From: Christiangramia sediminis
GTDB lineage: Bacteria; Bacteroidota; Bacteroidia; Flavobacteriales; Flavobacteriaceae
Reading direction: 5' to 3'
Assembly (NCBI RefSeq): GCF_020552705.1
Contig: NZ_JAJBZG010000001.1
Location: forward strand, 496,001 to 560,000
Length of the DNA stretch: 64,000 nucleotides
Shown here: positions 15,310 through 25,150 of the stretch, in pieces
Layout: the number at the start of each line of letters is the position of its first letter
How positions within the stretch are numbered: position 1 is the stretch's first letter
Notes under the pieces: model-generated
Databases searched by the model: none
What the model saw: the letters and a program-made list of their open reading frames with translations, nothing else
Told to the model about the DNA's origin: nothing
Made by a program: the position numbers and the translations under genes

Positions 15310-17121
15310 TTATAATTGTCCTGAAAGAAGAATGGTCGCCGTGATCCAAAGCGCAATTGAAACTACACCTCCTATTAATAGAAAATGTTTGAATTTATAG
15401 ATTCCCATTCCGTAGATAATGGTATTTGTCTGATAACCTACCGGAGTAAATAAACTGAAATTTGCGGCAAATAATACCGCCAGAATAAAGGGTTTGGGAT
15501 CTAGTTTTAAAGAAGTGGCAATAGTGATGGCAATAGGAGCAATAATGATCGCCGTGGCATTATTTGAAATAAATCCGCTTAAGAACATGGTCACAAAGAA
15601 TAGCAGCCCAATAACCACAAAATTCGCCTTCTCATCAAACAATTTCAGGAGATTATCTGAAATCCATTGATCGGCACCGGTGTTGCTCATGGCTACACCT
15701 AGCGGGATCATTCCGGCAAGTAGAAAGATGATCTGCCAGTTTACCTGTGAATATATTTTCCCGAGATCTATACATTTTAAAAAGATCAACAGAAAACAAC
15801 CAATAAGCGCACTTTTTAAAATTGGGAAAATTGAGAATGCAGATAGGCCAATTACCAGTAAAAGTATCCCAAAAGTCAAATTTCGTTTCCATTTGGTAGT
15901 AACCTTGATATCCTGATGTTCCTGCAGAATACTGATATTGTCCATTTTACTGAGATGTTCCAGATCATTCTCTGTTACTTCAACTAACAAACGGTCACCG
16001 ACTCTCAATTCTATATCATCAGATTTCTTGTCAAAAATTCTTCTCCCAGGATTTCTGAAATTTCTTCTTTTTCTAATCGCCAGGGGTACCGCGCCGTGAA
16101 GATCATACCAACCTACAGTTTTAATACTCTTTCCTATTAATGGGGAATTAGGGAGCATCAGTAATTCCACCACCTGAATATTCTCTTCAAGACTTTCTTC
16201 AGTTTCCTCTTCTTGATCTCCTGGTTTTAAATCTGATTTTTTAATAATGATAAGATCTCCCGATTCCTTCAGTTTGATGAGCTGCTCAATATTACAGCGT
16301 AATAATAATTGATCTCCTTCCTTTAGCGTGGTATATTTTCCCGGGTGTTCATTGATCACTGCGGCACGTTTCATTCGGATCACCTCGATGCCTTCATTTT
16401 CACTTCCAAATACTTCCCCTATATTTTTTCCAATAAGTTCAGAATCCTTAGCTACGATTCCCCGGGTTATAAATTCGTCCAGATCATACACATTTGATAT
16501 ACTGCTTTTTTTATTCTTCGGAAGAAAGTGGGCCATCAAACTCACAATGATCACGGTGATGATTAGAAATATCCCTCCATACCAGGAAAATTCAAAAAAA
16601 CTGAACTTTTCCACACCTCTCTTTACTGCCACGGCATTCACGATAAGGTTAGTGGAAGTTCCCATAAGTGTAAAACTCCCTCCAATAATCCCGGCAAATG
16701 AAATAGGCAGTAGTAATTTAGAACTGGGAATATCATATTTCAGGCTTAATTCGTCTATGATTTTCACAAAAACCAGTACAACTGCTGTAGTGTTTATAAA
16801 TGCGGAAATACCCCCGGCAATAAACATAAACACAGGAATCATTAAAAACAGGGGTAAACCACGTAATTTTTTTAATCCGTTGGCAAGCCAGTCTATCACG
16901 CCATTACTTTCCAGCCCAATGGCAATGATCATAAGAGCTAATACGGTGATGGTTGCGGGGCTTGAAAATCCTGAAATAGCTTCCTCGGGACTAATAAGAT
17001 TGGTAATTAAAAGGCTTACCATTATGAAGAAAGCGATTTTGTCTACTGGAAATACTTCCAATGCAAAAAGGAATATCACAATGAGAATGATGGTAAACAA
17101 AATGATAATCTCCAGAGTCAT
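15310..17121 (-). CDS. SLC13/DASS-family transporter with two RCK-C (TrkA-C) domains
   Basis: A 603-residue inner-membrane transporter. Hydrophobic helices fill residues 1-200 and 410-603, each half with a conserved SNTAT-like motif: AFINTTAVVLVF in the first and ISNNATAIIIAPIA in the second. Between them are two cytoplasmic RCK-C regulatory domains (about 205-290 and 315-395; IEVIRMKRAAVI, LLLRCNIEQL, PLAIRKRRNFRNPGRR, RVGDRLLVEV). Members import dicarboxylates, sulfate or phosphate with sodium. The RCK-C pair is typical of bacterial sulfate/thiosulfate or dicarboxylate carriers and may bind a nucleotide. Substrate not resolved. Confidence 0.87.
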   Translation of the reverse strand: MTLEIIILFTIILIVIFLFALEVFPVDKIAFFIMVSLLITNLISPEEAISGFSSPATITVLALMIIAIGLESNGVIDWLANGLKKLRGLPLFLMIPVFMFIAGGISAFINTTAVVLVFVKIIDELSLKYDIPSSKLLLPISFAGIIGGSFTLMGTSTNLIVNAVAVKRGVEKFSFFEFSWYGGIFLIITVIIVSLMAHFLPKNKKSSISNVYDLDEFITRGIVAKDSELIGKNIGEVFGSENEGIEVIRMKRAAVINEHPGKYTTLKEGDQLLLRCNIEQLIKLKESGDLIIIKKSDLKPGDQEEETEESLEENIQVVELLMLPNSPLIGKSIKTVGWYDLHGAVPLAIRKRRNFRNPGRRIFDKKSDDIELRVGDRLLVEVTENDLEHLSKMDNISILQEHQDIKVTTKWKRNLTFGILLLVIGLSAFSIFPILKSALIGCFLLIFLKCIDLGKIYSQVNWQIIFLLAGMIPLGVAMSNTGADQWISDNLLKLFDEKANFVVIGLLFFVTMFLSGFISNNATAIIIAPIAITIATSLKLDPKPFILAVLFAANFSLFTPVGYQTNTIIYGMGIYKFKHFLLIGGVVSIALWITATILLSGQL

Positions 17122-17254
17122 GCTTTTATTTATTCAATAAAAGTAGTTTTAAGTTCGTATTCCTGTTTTACTTTCTGAAATATTTATGATTCCTGCTTTG
17201 GTAGAAAGAACTCATATTGATATTATTTCCTAGATTACATAGAAAAACAAAAGT

Positions 17255-17755
17255 ATGAGTAGAGGATTTGTAAAAGAAGAAGATCAGGAAGAACCGGTTT
17301 TAATACCTCCCAGAGCAGCAATCCCCGAAGGAGCGACCAATTATGTGACACCAAACGGGCTTGCAGAACTTAAACAGGAATTAAAAGATCTTGAATATGA
17401 AAGAGCACACGTAGAAGCTGAAAATGATACCGAGAAAAGAAGAGCCCAAAGCCTGATTGACGGAAAAATAAATCTCCTCTCGGAACGGCTGCAAACTGCC
17501 AGGCTCCTCGATCTTAAAGATCAACCTGATGATGAAATAAGGTTTGGGGCGAAAGTCAAACTTAGAAATAAAACCTCCGGACAGCTACAGGAGTTTCAAA
17601 TAGTTGGAGTAGATGAAGCCGATATCAAGAAGAAAAAGATCGCTTTCGTAGCTCCTATTGCTAGAGCTATTACCGGGAAAAAAGTAGGGGAAGAAGTAGA
17701 TTTTAAACTTGGGGAGGAAATCAGGAAATTGGAAATATTAGATATTAGTTATTGA
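17255..17755 (+). CDS. Transcription elongation factor of the GreA/GreB family
   Basis: A 166-residue factor. The N-terminal coiled coil (about 34-85, LAELKQELKDLEYERA and so on) carries the acidic residues that reach the RNA polymerase active site. The C-terminal FKBP-like domain starts near IRFGAKVKLRN and includes APIARAITGKKVGEEVDF. An extra acidic/proline-rich N-terminal extension of about 30 residues (KEEDQEEPVLIPPR) precedes the canonical start, as in Bacteroidetes GreB-like proteins. Such factors restart backtracked polymerase by stimulating transcript cleavage. It overlaps the convergent usher gene by seven bases. Confidence 0.88.
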   Translation: MSRGFVKEEDQEEPVLIPPRAAIPEGATNYVTPNGLAELKQELKDLEYERAHVEAENDTEKRRAQSLIDGKINLLSERLQTARLLDLKDQPDDEIRFGAKVKLRNKTSGQLQEFQIVGVDEADIKKKKIAFVAPIARAITGKKVGEEVDFKLGEEIRKLEILDISY

Positions 17756-20319
17756 CCTTTTTGAATGGTGAATTCCAATGTATCTACAATATCCCCATAT
17801 TCATCTATCTCAATTTCAAATTGAATAGCTTCACTTGCGTCATAATCAAGTTTCTGCATTTGTACCGGATCAATTTCAGCGGTATAGATACCAGGCTTAA
17901 GACCCAGGTAAGTAAAATAACCGTCTCCTTCAGTTAGAATTGATTTTACAAGATCTCTGTTCTCGTCCAGGATATTTACCGTGATCCTGCCCTGACCGCG
18001 AAGCTTGTTTTCCTCTTTGAAATAGACCATTCCGGCCACTTCTCCTAGAACTTCTACCGGCACTTCAATTTCCTGAAACTGATTAGGTATTGTATGCACT
18101 TTTATTTTTTCGTTCTTGACTTTCCAGGCAATATTATCAAGACTGTTTGGGTCTACTTCCAGCAAAATATCTATATATGGCTGTAGTTCGGTAATTCTCA
18201 GTACCGTTTCATCTTCATTATAAGAAAGCCTGCCTGCAGTGTTCTTAATTTCCATTCCACGTACCGCCGGTTCCATTGGATCTCGTTTCCCGTTGGTATT
18301 ATAATCAAGAAATGGAATAATACTAAGAGCGGCCCTGGACATCGCGGTACGATTGTTTGCCATTATATAACCCGTATTATCATCTAATAATAAACTTCCA
18401 CGAGCCGATTGGACAAAAGAATTATTTCTATTACCGAGTCTGGAGGTTACCGAGGTTTGTGCAAAGTTGAAGGCATATCTTAAACCGACTTCAAAAATAT
18501 GCGCATTTCTAAGTAAATTATTCTCATAGGCCACATTTAAAAAGCCTTTGTCAAAAACCGGACGTTCTATTTCAAGTATGATATTGTTGAATTGATTTCG
18601 ACTGAAATCGTATTGTACCTGTGGTGAGAAAAGGAATTTATTTGGAAGCCGATAATTTTGGGAAAGGGAGGTATATATGGTAGGATTTTTTACCCGATCG
18701 TTGTAGATACCATACGTAGTAAGGTTAGTACTAACGCCCATAATTGCCCCGGAAAGTAATAATTGCGCCGTAGTAAACTCGGTAGTAGGCATGATGATCT
18801 GGTTCACACTAAATCTGCTGAAAATCGAAAAGTTCTTAGATCTAATTGGCGCCGAGAAACTTATTTTCCTTTCTTCAAGATAATTAAAATTGATGGCGGT
18901 TTGGTCTTCATCGTATTTAATATAATTAAGATCTACCTGAACGTTTCCGGGAGTTCTATAACTTAGAAGTCCTTCGCCTTTTACGCCATGCATGTATTCT
19001 CCTGTAAATAGAAAATTTGAAGCAAATCTTATAGAAGAATTCACAAAGGGCATTACTTCCCTATCCAGCACCCCGGTAAAATATTCTGCACCCCCACCAA
19101 TAGTGATAGAATTGCTAAGTCCGTAATTGAAATTAACCCGGGAAAATCTATCCAGATCCTCGTTTTCAACAATTCCGGCACTTATGGTGTATTCCAATTC
19201 ATTTTTCGGTACAAAGTTATATGGGATATTTATAATGCGTTCTTCAATGCGCTCCTGACCGTAAGGGCCATAAAATTTTAATCGTACGGCGGTATTTCCA
19301 TACATGAGCGGAACTTCAAAAGTATAGAAACCTGAAGCATCTGCCTGGGTAAATTCTACCAGAATATTGTTTACGTAAAGTTCAACTGTCCATCTGGGAT
19401 CGGTATAATCGTTCAACAGGTAAGTCCCAAACGAACGTCTATTTTGAAACGGACTATTGCTTATCTGCACCCCACTTACGGGAGCGAATAGGGAAGAGGT
19501 AGCACGGGTAAATATCCTACCGGCAGTTACCTGTTTAAATAATTTGCTTTCATTATTAATATATCGCCACTGGTAGAATTGATTTCGGGAATTAAAAGGA
19601 ACCCTTGTGGAATAATTAAGCATCAAATTGGTTTCACCACCAAGGAACATCGTTCCCAAACCAAGACTTAACCTATTATCGTTCTCAAAATTGCTTTGTT
19701 GTGTGGTGACCACGCCCCAATCTAAAGCTCCACCTTTAAAAAATGGATAACGCCTGGCCATCGTCGTATCTGGTTCTATAATACCTTTTACACGATTTAA
19801 ATTCTCCCTAACTTTCTTTAGACGCATTTCTTTTATAACGGGCAGGTCTTTTTTAGTCTTCATAGTTACCGAAAGACTTCTGAAAGAAAAATTGGTATTT
19901 AAACCGAAAATTTCTCCGAAAAGATTCGATTTCAAATAAAGATTAAGCGGAGTTTTGATGAAATTCTCCTCGCTAAGCTGATATTCCTGATCTTTATAAA
20001 GAATTTTATTCTCTGATGAATTTATAACATACGAAGAATCGGGATGTATGATAAAACCTTCAATTCCATTTGAAGTTTCTTCATTTTTGATTTTCAGAAA
20101 ATCGAATAAATCTTTTACAGGAATATAAGCATCCTGGTTTTTGATGGCGATAGGAATTTCGATAGTACCCAGATCAGGTACATTCATTTCTACGCTCAAT
20201 TCATCATAGGCAGGATAATCTTCCTGAGCTATTCCCGAATAAGAAAAAGACAGTAAAATAAATACCGAAAATAGTTTTTTATAAAACTCAATAGAAAAAG
20301 CACAGAACAGTGTTTGCAT
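17749..20319 (-). CDS. FimD-like outer-membrane usher
   Basis: An 856-residue exported protein with signal peptide near residues 15-31. An N-terminal domain (about 35-180) is followed by a long beta-barrel region (about 190-690) with many alternating strands. Inside it the segment WTVELYVNNILVEFTQADASG then FYTFEVPLMYG is the clearest usher mark, equal to the periplasmic middle/plug boundary of FimD-type ushers. The C-terminus has a CnaB-like beta-sandwich (VAGMVYFKEENKLRGQGR then GDGYFTYLGLKPG). It would secrete and assemble chaperone-bound pilin subunits. Last gene of the 17.7-26.4 kb pilus locus, 17 bases after a DUF4402 gene. Confidence 0.8.
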   Translation of the reverse strand: MQTLFCAFSIEFYKKLFSVFILLSFSYSGIAQEDYPAYDELSVEMNVPDLGTIEIPIAIKNQDAYIPVKDLFDFLKIKNEETSNGIEGFIIHPDSSYVINSSENKILYKDQEYQLSEENFIKTPLNLYLKSNLFGEIFGLNTNFSFRSLSVTMKTKKDLPVIKEMRLKKVRENLNRVKGIIEPDTTMARRYPFFKGGALDWGVVTTQQSNFENDNRLSLGLGTMFLGGETNLMLNYSTRVPFNSRNQFYQWRYINNESKLFKQVTAGRIFTRATSSLFAPVSGVQISNSPFQNRRSFGTYLLNDYTDPRWTVELYVNNILVEFTQADASGFYTFEVPLMYGNTAVRLKFYGPYGQERIEERIINIPYNFVPKNELEYTISAGIVENEDLDRFSRVNFNYGLSNSITIGGGAEYFTGVLDREVMPFVNSSIRFASNFLFTGEYMHGVKGEGLLSYRTPGNVQVDLNYIKYDEDQTAINFNYLEERKISFSAPIRSKNFSIFSRFSVNQIIMPTTEFTTAQLLLSGAIMGVSTNLTTYGIYNDRVKNPTIYTSLSQNYRLPNKFLFSPQVQYDFSRNQFNNIILEIERPVFDKGFLNVAYENNLLRNAHIFEVGLRYAFNFAQTSVTSRLGNRNNSFVQSARGSLLLDDNTGYIMANNRTAMSRAALSIIPFLDYNTNGKRDPMEPAVRGMEIKNTAGRLSYNEDETVLRITELQPYIDILLEVDPNSLDNIAWKVKNEKIKVHTIPNQFQEIEVPVEVLGEVAGMVYFKEENKLRGQGRITVNILDENRDLVKSILTEGDGYFTYLGLKPGIYTAEIDPVQMQKLDYDASEAIQFEIEIDEYGDIVDTLEFTIQKGQ

Positions 20320-20336
20320 TAAGCGAAGCCTTCTTA

Positions 20337-20852
20337 CTATTGGTGAATAAAATTAAGGGTAAAAGTCCCATTATACCTACCTGGAAGATTTCCGGAATTG
20401 TCTGCAGGAATGGTTAAAGTGCCACCTACAAAAACTTCATTAGGAGTTTGTGCATTTGGAGACTGGGTTACAAAAGTGCGTTGACCGGTACTAAAGCTAT
20501 CTATGCTAAGATAAATAATCCCGCCATTGCCATTTGTTAATTCAGTATCACCCATTTGTTGTATTTGGATTATAGTACCGGGATTGGCATAAACATCAAA
20601 AAGCGCAGCTGAAATTGGTTCACCAAAATTAAGTTCAAAAATATCCCCGTTCACCGTTCGCTGGTCATCATAACTCACACTAACATTTCCACCGGCATCT
20701 CCGACTGTGAAGGCACCAAAATTCAGGTTCCTGGAGGTTCTTACTTCCACTTCTATTGGGATAGGCGGATTTTCCTGTGCGCTAATTTCTATTACTGAAA
20801 ACATCAATAGCAGGAGCCAGGAATGTTTTTTATAAAAGCGGAAATTATGCAT
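20337..20852 (-). CDS. DUF4402 pilin-like secreted protein 4
   Basis: A 171-residue exported protein with signal peptide ending near EISAQ. The mature part has the DUF4402 pattern: RNLNFGAFTVGDAGGNVSV, then DVYANPG, GTLTIPAD and a terminal strand GRYNGTFTLNF ending in His-Gln. This is a small beta-sandwich like a pilin, with a C-terminal strand resembling those bound by periplasmic chaperones. It lies between the surface protein and the usher with only 9 and 17 bases of spacing, so it is likely a minor or anchor subunit. Confidence 0.78.
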   Translation of the reverse strand: MHNFRFYKKHSWLLLLMFSVIEISAQENPPIPIEVEVRTSRNLNFGAFTVGDAGGNVSVSYDDQRTVNGDIFELNFGEPISAALFDVYANPGTIIQIQQMGDTELTNGNGGIIYLSIDSFSTGQRTFVTQSPNAQTPNEVFVGGTLTIPADNSGNLPGRYNGTFTLNFIHQ

Positions 20853-20861
20853 GGTTTATTC

Positions 20862-23666
20862 TTATTTTTTGATGATTACTTTTTTCGCATATTGACCTTT
20901 ACCCAGCTGAAGGTTAATAATATAAACTCCGTCACTGGTTATTCTATCAAAGATCACTTCATCCTGGCTTCCACCCGGTTTAGTCTGAAGTAATTGACCG
21001 GTCATCGTACTTGCCCGTAAAATGCCTTGTTGATTATTTTCTAAATTCAGTTTCACAATCACATCTCCATTTCTTACACCTACATGAAATAGTTCATTAA
21101 AAGCTACGGCAGGGTTAGCCACTTTTTCTTCAGAAAACATTAATTCAAACCTGGAATTATGCGTTCCTGCTTCAATATTAAAAGTATACTCAGGTTTTTT
21201 GCGCAGGTTTTGACCAATACCTTTGTTATGATCTATTAAATAGATGTTGAGATTTGGACTTATATTTTCTAGTGAAGCCAGGTTGATCTTCATTACTCCA
21301 CTTTTCTCGGCTTTAATTCCTAACGGAATTTTTTTATAGTCGGCATTATCGGGATAAGAAATTGCATTAATGGCCAATTCCTTTTGATCTTCGGTAATAT
21401 TATAAAAACTAGGTACCGCAGGATCAGTATTCATCAATTTATGCGCATCCATTTCTTTTTCAAAATTTGGAGTTGCAAAAGAAGAAAAATAGATGACCAT
21501 AGGATCTTTAAGTTCAGCCTTATTAAATGCAGCTTCCAATCGAATTAAAGCTTTTTGATGGGTAAGCTGAGTTCTTAGGAATTCCTGTTCAAAATCGGTT
21601 ACACGTACCCTGTTATCCATTCCAAAACTGCCAGTTTCTTTATTTTGAGTATCAGAATCACTTACCTTAATGAAGAAGCCCTGCATGGAAGGAATAATGT
21701 TGGAAGAGCGGCCATCGGCCTGCGGATTTCCGGTAGAAATATCGTTTACATACGCGGTATACTTACCGGTGTATTGGCTATTTTCACTGGCAGTAAAAAA
21801 GTAAATCCCATCATCAATATTATTTCGGGTCCATCCCTGAGCAGCATTCCAATTAATAGGGGAGGGATAGGGATTTCCCACCAGGTGAAAGCCTTTGGTA
21901 TATTCAAGATGATTATTTTCTAACTGACGGGCAGGAATGTTTCCATTATTTACTTCACCAATTAATTCTATTGTTTGTGATCCTGAAGAAGCACCAAAAT
22001 TAAGCGCGTAACCTTCAGCAGTATTTAAACTATTTTCGGTTTCGATATAAGGTTCCCAACCTGTAGCATCTCGAACGATATCGTTTATAGAAACATTTCG
22101 ATTTTCATCATACCTATAGAAATGTGGAAAAGCAGTAACCGGATCCTGAAAATCCATATATGGCGCAAAATCACCAACTACAGAATTTTGAAACGGAGAA
22201 CTAAAATATTTATAGCCAAAAGCTTTATCAAGATACCGCTGCATATTCACCAGACCGATTACTTCACCATTTCCACTGCCATCTATCAGCGCGGTTTGAT
22301 TTTCATCTGAAATTAAAGTGAGATCATTCCCGGTATCAAAATTTCCTGCCTGAACTTTAAGTGTACCGGTAATTTCAATAGTTGTTTCTGATATTACTCC
22401 AGAAATATTATTTATTTGTAAATTTTGAATTCTATTATTTTCAAATGCTGAATTTGGAATAATTTGAGCTGAAGTTCCTTCAAAAGAAACGCTTCCTGTT
22501 TCGGTATTTAGAACTCCGGCATTGGTTAGACTCCCGGCAATGCGTAACCAGTTCCCATCTACTTTAATTGAAGCATAATCTTCGATAACAAGATCTTTGC
22601 TAAACGCATTAGTTCCAGATGAAATTACTGGATAATTATTTGAAGTCAAGCTATCTGGAATTGTAACACTAGTTTCAAAGGTTGGGATATAATTACAGCT
22701 CCAATTGGCATTATTATTCCAGTTTGTATCATCGTTTCCAGTCCAGATTCCAGCCTTTTGAACATTCAGGCTTACTTTACGAGAAATAGATATTTTACAA
22801 TTGGTATTATCTGGATTAACTGGTTTTACAATAACCCGGTAAATATTTCCAGTATCACTTAATGTAGTATTATTTATAGTGAAAGTGTTTGAGTCAGTTC
22901 CAACCGGTGTCCAGTCATTATTTTGAAATTTCAGTTGCCATTGATAATTTACCCCATTAATCTCAGGAATACTGAAAGTAGCAGAGGCTCCTTCGCAAAC
23001 AATCTGATTTGAAATATTACTTAGATCGTAGCAATTATTCAATTCTAATAATTCATCTGGGATATCAGGGTTATTTGCCAAATCATCTTCAGAACCATAG
23101 TCACAAGTACCGCTTTCCTCCGGGGTTCCAGAGTAACTTTCCTCCTCATCGCAATCTCCAAAATTAGGCCAACCATCTACATCACCATAAATGTAAATAT
23201 TCCCATTCTCTACATCCAGACTACCCTGTCCTTCACTACCGCTTTTATTAAAACTTCCATGAATAATCAAATAACTGGAAATAGAAACATCAACTTTGTT
23301 GGAAGCAATAAAATCTCCGAAAATAATAACCCTCGCCGAATCTCCCATCCCGAAATATGAACCATTATTATCCATATTGATATTTCCATTTACCACTAAA
23401 GTACCAAGAACAATGATTTCACCGGTTTGACCAATGTTCAAATTGTTTATCTGAACAACGGAATCTCTCTCTATTGTTATGGAATGAGATAATTGAACAT
23501 CATCGGTTGCTTCCGGTAACCCGGCTGGGTTCCATACTACTTCGTGCCAGTTACCATCTTCGGTTGAAACTATATCCTGAGCGAATGAAAATTGGAAAAA
23601 ACACAACCCCACGACCAACAAGGCAAGTTTTAAAAATTTAAAAAACCGGGGGAAGTTTTTCTTCAT
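20862..23666 (-). CDS. Large multidomain surface protein with T9SS type A sorting domain
   Basis: A 934-residue secreted protein. Signal peptide, then a G8/beta-helix-like repeat zone (about 35-165; WNPAGLPEATDD, INNLNIGQTGEI, GNINMDNNGSY), an Ig-like segment (about 225-305), a second beta-helix-like zone (about 310-420), and a C-terminal T9SS sorting domain of about 80 residues ending SDGVYIINLQLGKGQYAKKVIIKK-type sequence. The sorting domain directs passage by the type IX machine to the cell surface. It starts one base after the chaperone stop, inside a pilus operon, so a tip adhesin or pilus-associated adhesin is the natural guess. Confidence 0.82.
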   Translation of the reverse strand: MKKNFPRFFKFLKLALLVVGLCFFQFSFAQDIVSTEDGNWHEVVWNPAGLPEATDDVQLSHSITIERDSVVQINNLNIGQTGEIIVLGTLVVNGNINMDNNGSYFGMGDSARVIIFGDFIASNKVDVSISSYLIIHGSFNKSGSEGQGSLDVENGNIYIYGDVDGWPNFGDCDEEESYSGTPEESGTCDYGSEDDLANNPDIPDELLELNNCYDLSNISNQIVCEGASATFSIPEINGVNYQWQLKFQNNDWTPVGTDSNTFTINNTTLSDTGNIYRVIVKPVNPDNTNCKISISRKVSLNVQKAGIWTGNDDTNWNNNANWSCNYIPTFETSVTIPDSLTSNNYPVISSGTNAFSKDLVIEDYASIKVDGNWLRIAGSLTNAGVLNTETGSVSFEGTSAQIIPNSAFENNRIQNLQINNISGVISETTIEITGTLKVQAGNFDTGNDLTLISDENQTALIDGSGNGEVIGLVNMQRYLDKAFGYKYFSSPFQNSVVGDFAPYMDFQDPVTAFPHFYRYDENRNVSINDIVRDATGWEPYIETENSLNTAEGYALNFGASSGSQTIELIGEVNNGNIPARQLENNHLEYTKGFHLVGNPYPSPINWNAAQGWTRNNIDDGIYFFTASENSQYTGKYTAYVNDISTGNPQADGRSSNIIPSMQGFFIKVSDSDTQNKETGSFGMDNRVRVTDFEQEFLRTQLTHQKALIRLEAAFNKAELKDPMVIYFSSFATPNFEKEMDAHKLMNTDPAVPSFYNITEDQKELAINAISYPDNADYKKIPLGIKAEKSGVMKINLASLENISPNLNIYLIDHNKGIGQNLRKKPEYTFNIEAGTHNSRFELMFSEEKVANPAVAFNELFHVGVRNGDVIVKLNLENNQQGILRASTMTGQLLQTKPGGSQDEVIFDRITSDGVYIINLQLGKGQYAKKVIIKK

Positions 23667-23667
23667 A

Positions 23668-24489
23668 TTATTTTAAGGAAATTTCCTTTGTAGCTAAAGT
23701 TTCTCCTTTCTCTTCTGAATAAGTCACTTTTATAATCCCTGTTTTCACATCAACGTCTCCTGCATTTCTAAGTTCAAAACTGAAACTTCTTTTCGAGTTA
23801 GGGGTATAGACTGAAATACCTTTGACCATACCTACTTCAGTTTCAGATCCATTGGGAGCGATGTGAGTGGCGGTTAAATTTCCATATGCTGACATATTTC
23901 CAGATCTATTTATCATTAGGGAAAGCTTTGGCGTTTCCTCCTGGGTGTTTAATGAAAGATCTGTTAATTCGATTTCTGTAGTTGATTTTCCCTGGCGAAT
24001 AATAATTGGAATACTTATACCGAAAACGGTTTTGATATTGATGGAAATACCTTCGCTTGCTTCGGCTTCCTCAGCACCAAGAGCAGTTTGCTCTTCTACA
24101 GCTCTAAAATACATATGGGATCGGTATTCGCCCTGTTCAAGATCTCCGGTTCTGGTTAATTGTACGCGAATGGTTTGAGCTTCATTTGGAGCAAGACTAA
24201 CCCGGCGAGGAAAATATCTTAAAAAATTTGTGGCAAAACGCTGAGCCTCTTCAGGTTCTTCTATCTGTTCAAAATTTCCATCCTGAGTCATTTTATAGTT
24301 CACAAAAGAAATTGCGTAGACTGCTGTATCACTTCCTGTATTTGCTAGATTTATTTCCTGTGAGCGTTCTGAACCGTCAAACACTAGGCGTTTAGGCATG
24401 ATCATAAGATCTCCCTGTGCGAATACTGGAAGTCCTGAAAAAATTAAAATGAAAAATAGAAGTAGGGGGCTAAGTAGTTTTCTTACCAT
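23668..24489 (-). CDS. PapD-like periplasmic pilus chaperone
   Basis: A 273-residue exported protein. After the signal (residues 1-24) comes the chaperone Ig fold: PKRLVFDGSERSQEINLANTG (subunit-binding strand region), RRVSLAPNEAQTIRVQLTR, EYRSHMYFRA and the conserved GISIPIIIRQG block matching the IP-V-F-x-R strand of PapD-type chaperones, followed by the second Ig domain. It should cap incoming pilin subunits by donor-strand complementation. It is directly followed by the T9SS surface protein and preceded by DUF4402 genes. Confidence 0.82.
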   Translation of the reverse strand: MVRKLLSPLLLFFILIFSGLPVFAQGDLMIMPKRLVFDGSERSQEINLANTGSDTAVYAISFVNYKMTQDGNFEQIEEPEEAQRFATNFLRYFPRRVSLAPNEAQTIRVQLTRTGDLEQGEYRSHMYFRAVEEQTALGAEEAEASEGISINIKTVFGISIPIIIRQGKSTTEIELTDLSLNTQEETPKLSLMINRSGNMSAYGNLTATHIAPNGSETEVGMVKGISVYTPNSKRSFSFELRNAGDVDVKTGIIKVTYSEEKGETLATKEISLK

Positions 24490-24570
24490 ATAAGGGGGCT
24501 GGTTTTGTATAATATTTACTTAATTTCAAAGGTATAAATAAGAATTTACCTGTTAAGGAAAACTAAAAAT

Positions 24571-25065
24571 TTAATTATAGGATACCGTTACATTAAAACC
24601 AGAGGAGTTGGTATAAAAGCCTGAAGTTTGATTAGCTTCAAGGTTTAATGTCGCACCAATTTTAATAATATCTATTAGATTACCTTCCTGAGGTTGTACC
24701 GTAAACCGATCAATTATTAAAATCTGATTTGGATTTTCCTGGTTATATAAAGTAAATTGCTCGGGAAGAGTTATCGAATAATTGTTATTTCCGTGGGTAA
24801 CAATTGCCTCTGCAGGATTTACAGTCCCCGGAATGGAATTGGAAATCTGTACCCCATAAGCTACACGGGAACCATCTGGCGAAAGAATAACCTGTCCGGG
24901 GTTATAGGCGCTAATTATATTTCCAAAATCCAGGTCTACCGTTTTATCAATTTTAATAGGATCTATTACCGTGGCCCTGCTATTTACTGTCGCTGAAGCG
25001 GAAGCCTGGGCCGAACAGAACTGCTGGACAGATAGTGCAATAAAAAGAAAAAGTAGTTTTTTCAT
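24571..25065 (-). CDS. DUF4402 pilin-like secreted protein 3
   Basis: A 164-residue exported protein. The signal ends near SAQASA, and the mature chain starts ASATVNSRATVIDPIKIDKTVDL-style, then LDFGNIIS, ATLNLEANQTSG and a final strand FNVTVSYN. This is the DUF4402 layout shared with its three relatives in the locus. It is the first gene downstream of the strong hairpin at 25097-25128 and 81 bases before the chaperone gene, so it may be expressed at a lower level than the gene before it. Confidence 0.78.
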   Translation of the reverse strand: MKKLLFLFIALSVQQFCSAQASASATVNSRATVIDPIKIDKTVDLDFGNIISAYNPGQVILSPDGSRVAYGVQISNSIPGTVNPAEAIVTHGNNNYSITLPEQFTLYNQENPNQILIIDRFTVQPQEGNLIDIIKIGATLNLEANQTSGFYTNSSGFNVTVSYN

Positions 25066-25096
25066 TTTTATTTTTTGGTTGATTAGTGGTTGATAT

Positions 25097-25129
25097 AAAA
25101 AACGCCGCCACAGCGGGCGGCGTTTTTTA
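25097..25129 (-). terminator. Strong hairpin between two pilin-like genes
   Basis: AAAAAACGCCGCC, a short loop, then GGGCGGCGTTTTTT. It is 22 bases beyond the stop of the DUF4402 gene at 25151. In pilus operons such a hairpin often lets the major subunit be made in excess while some transcripts read through. Confidence 0.85.
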
Positions 25130-25150
25130 TATTTTTATAAGGTATAATTA

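Noticed and set aside
16328-17140. Long plus-strand open frame of 270 codons
   Set aside because: Lies entirely antisense to the SLC13 transporter, whose motifs are convincing; composition is that of a shadow frame with no domain.
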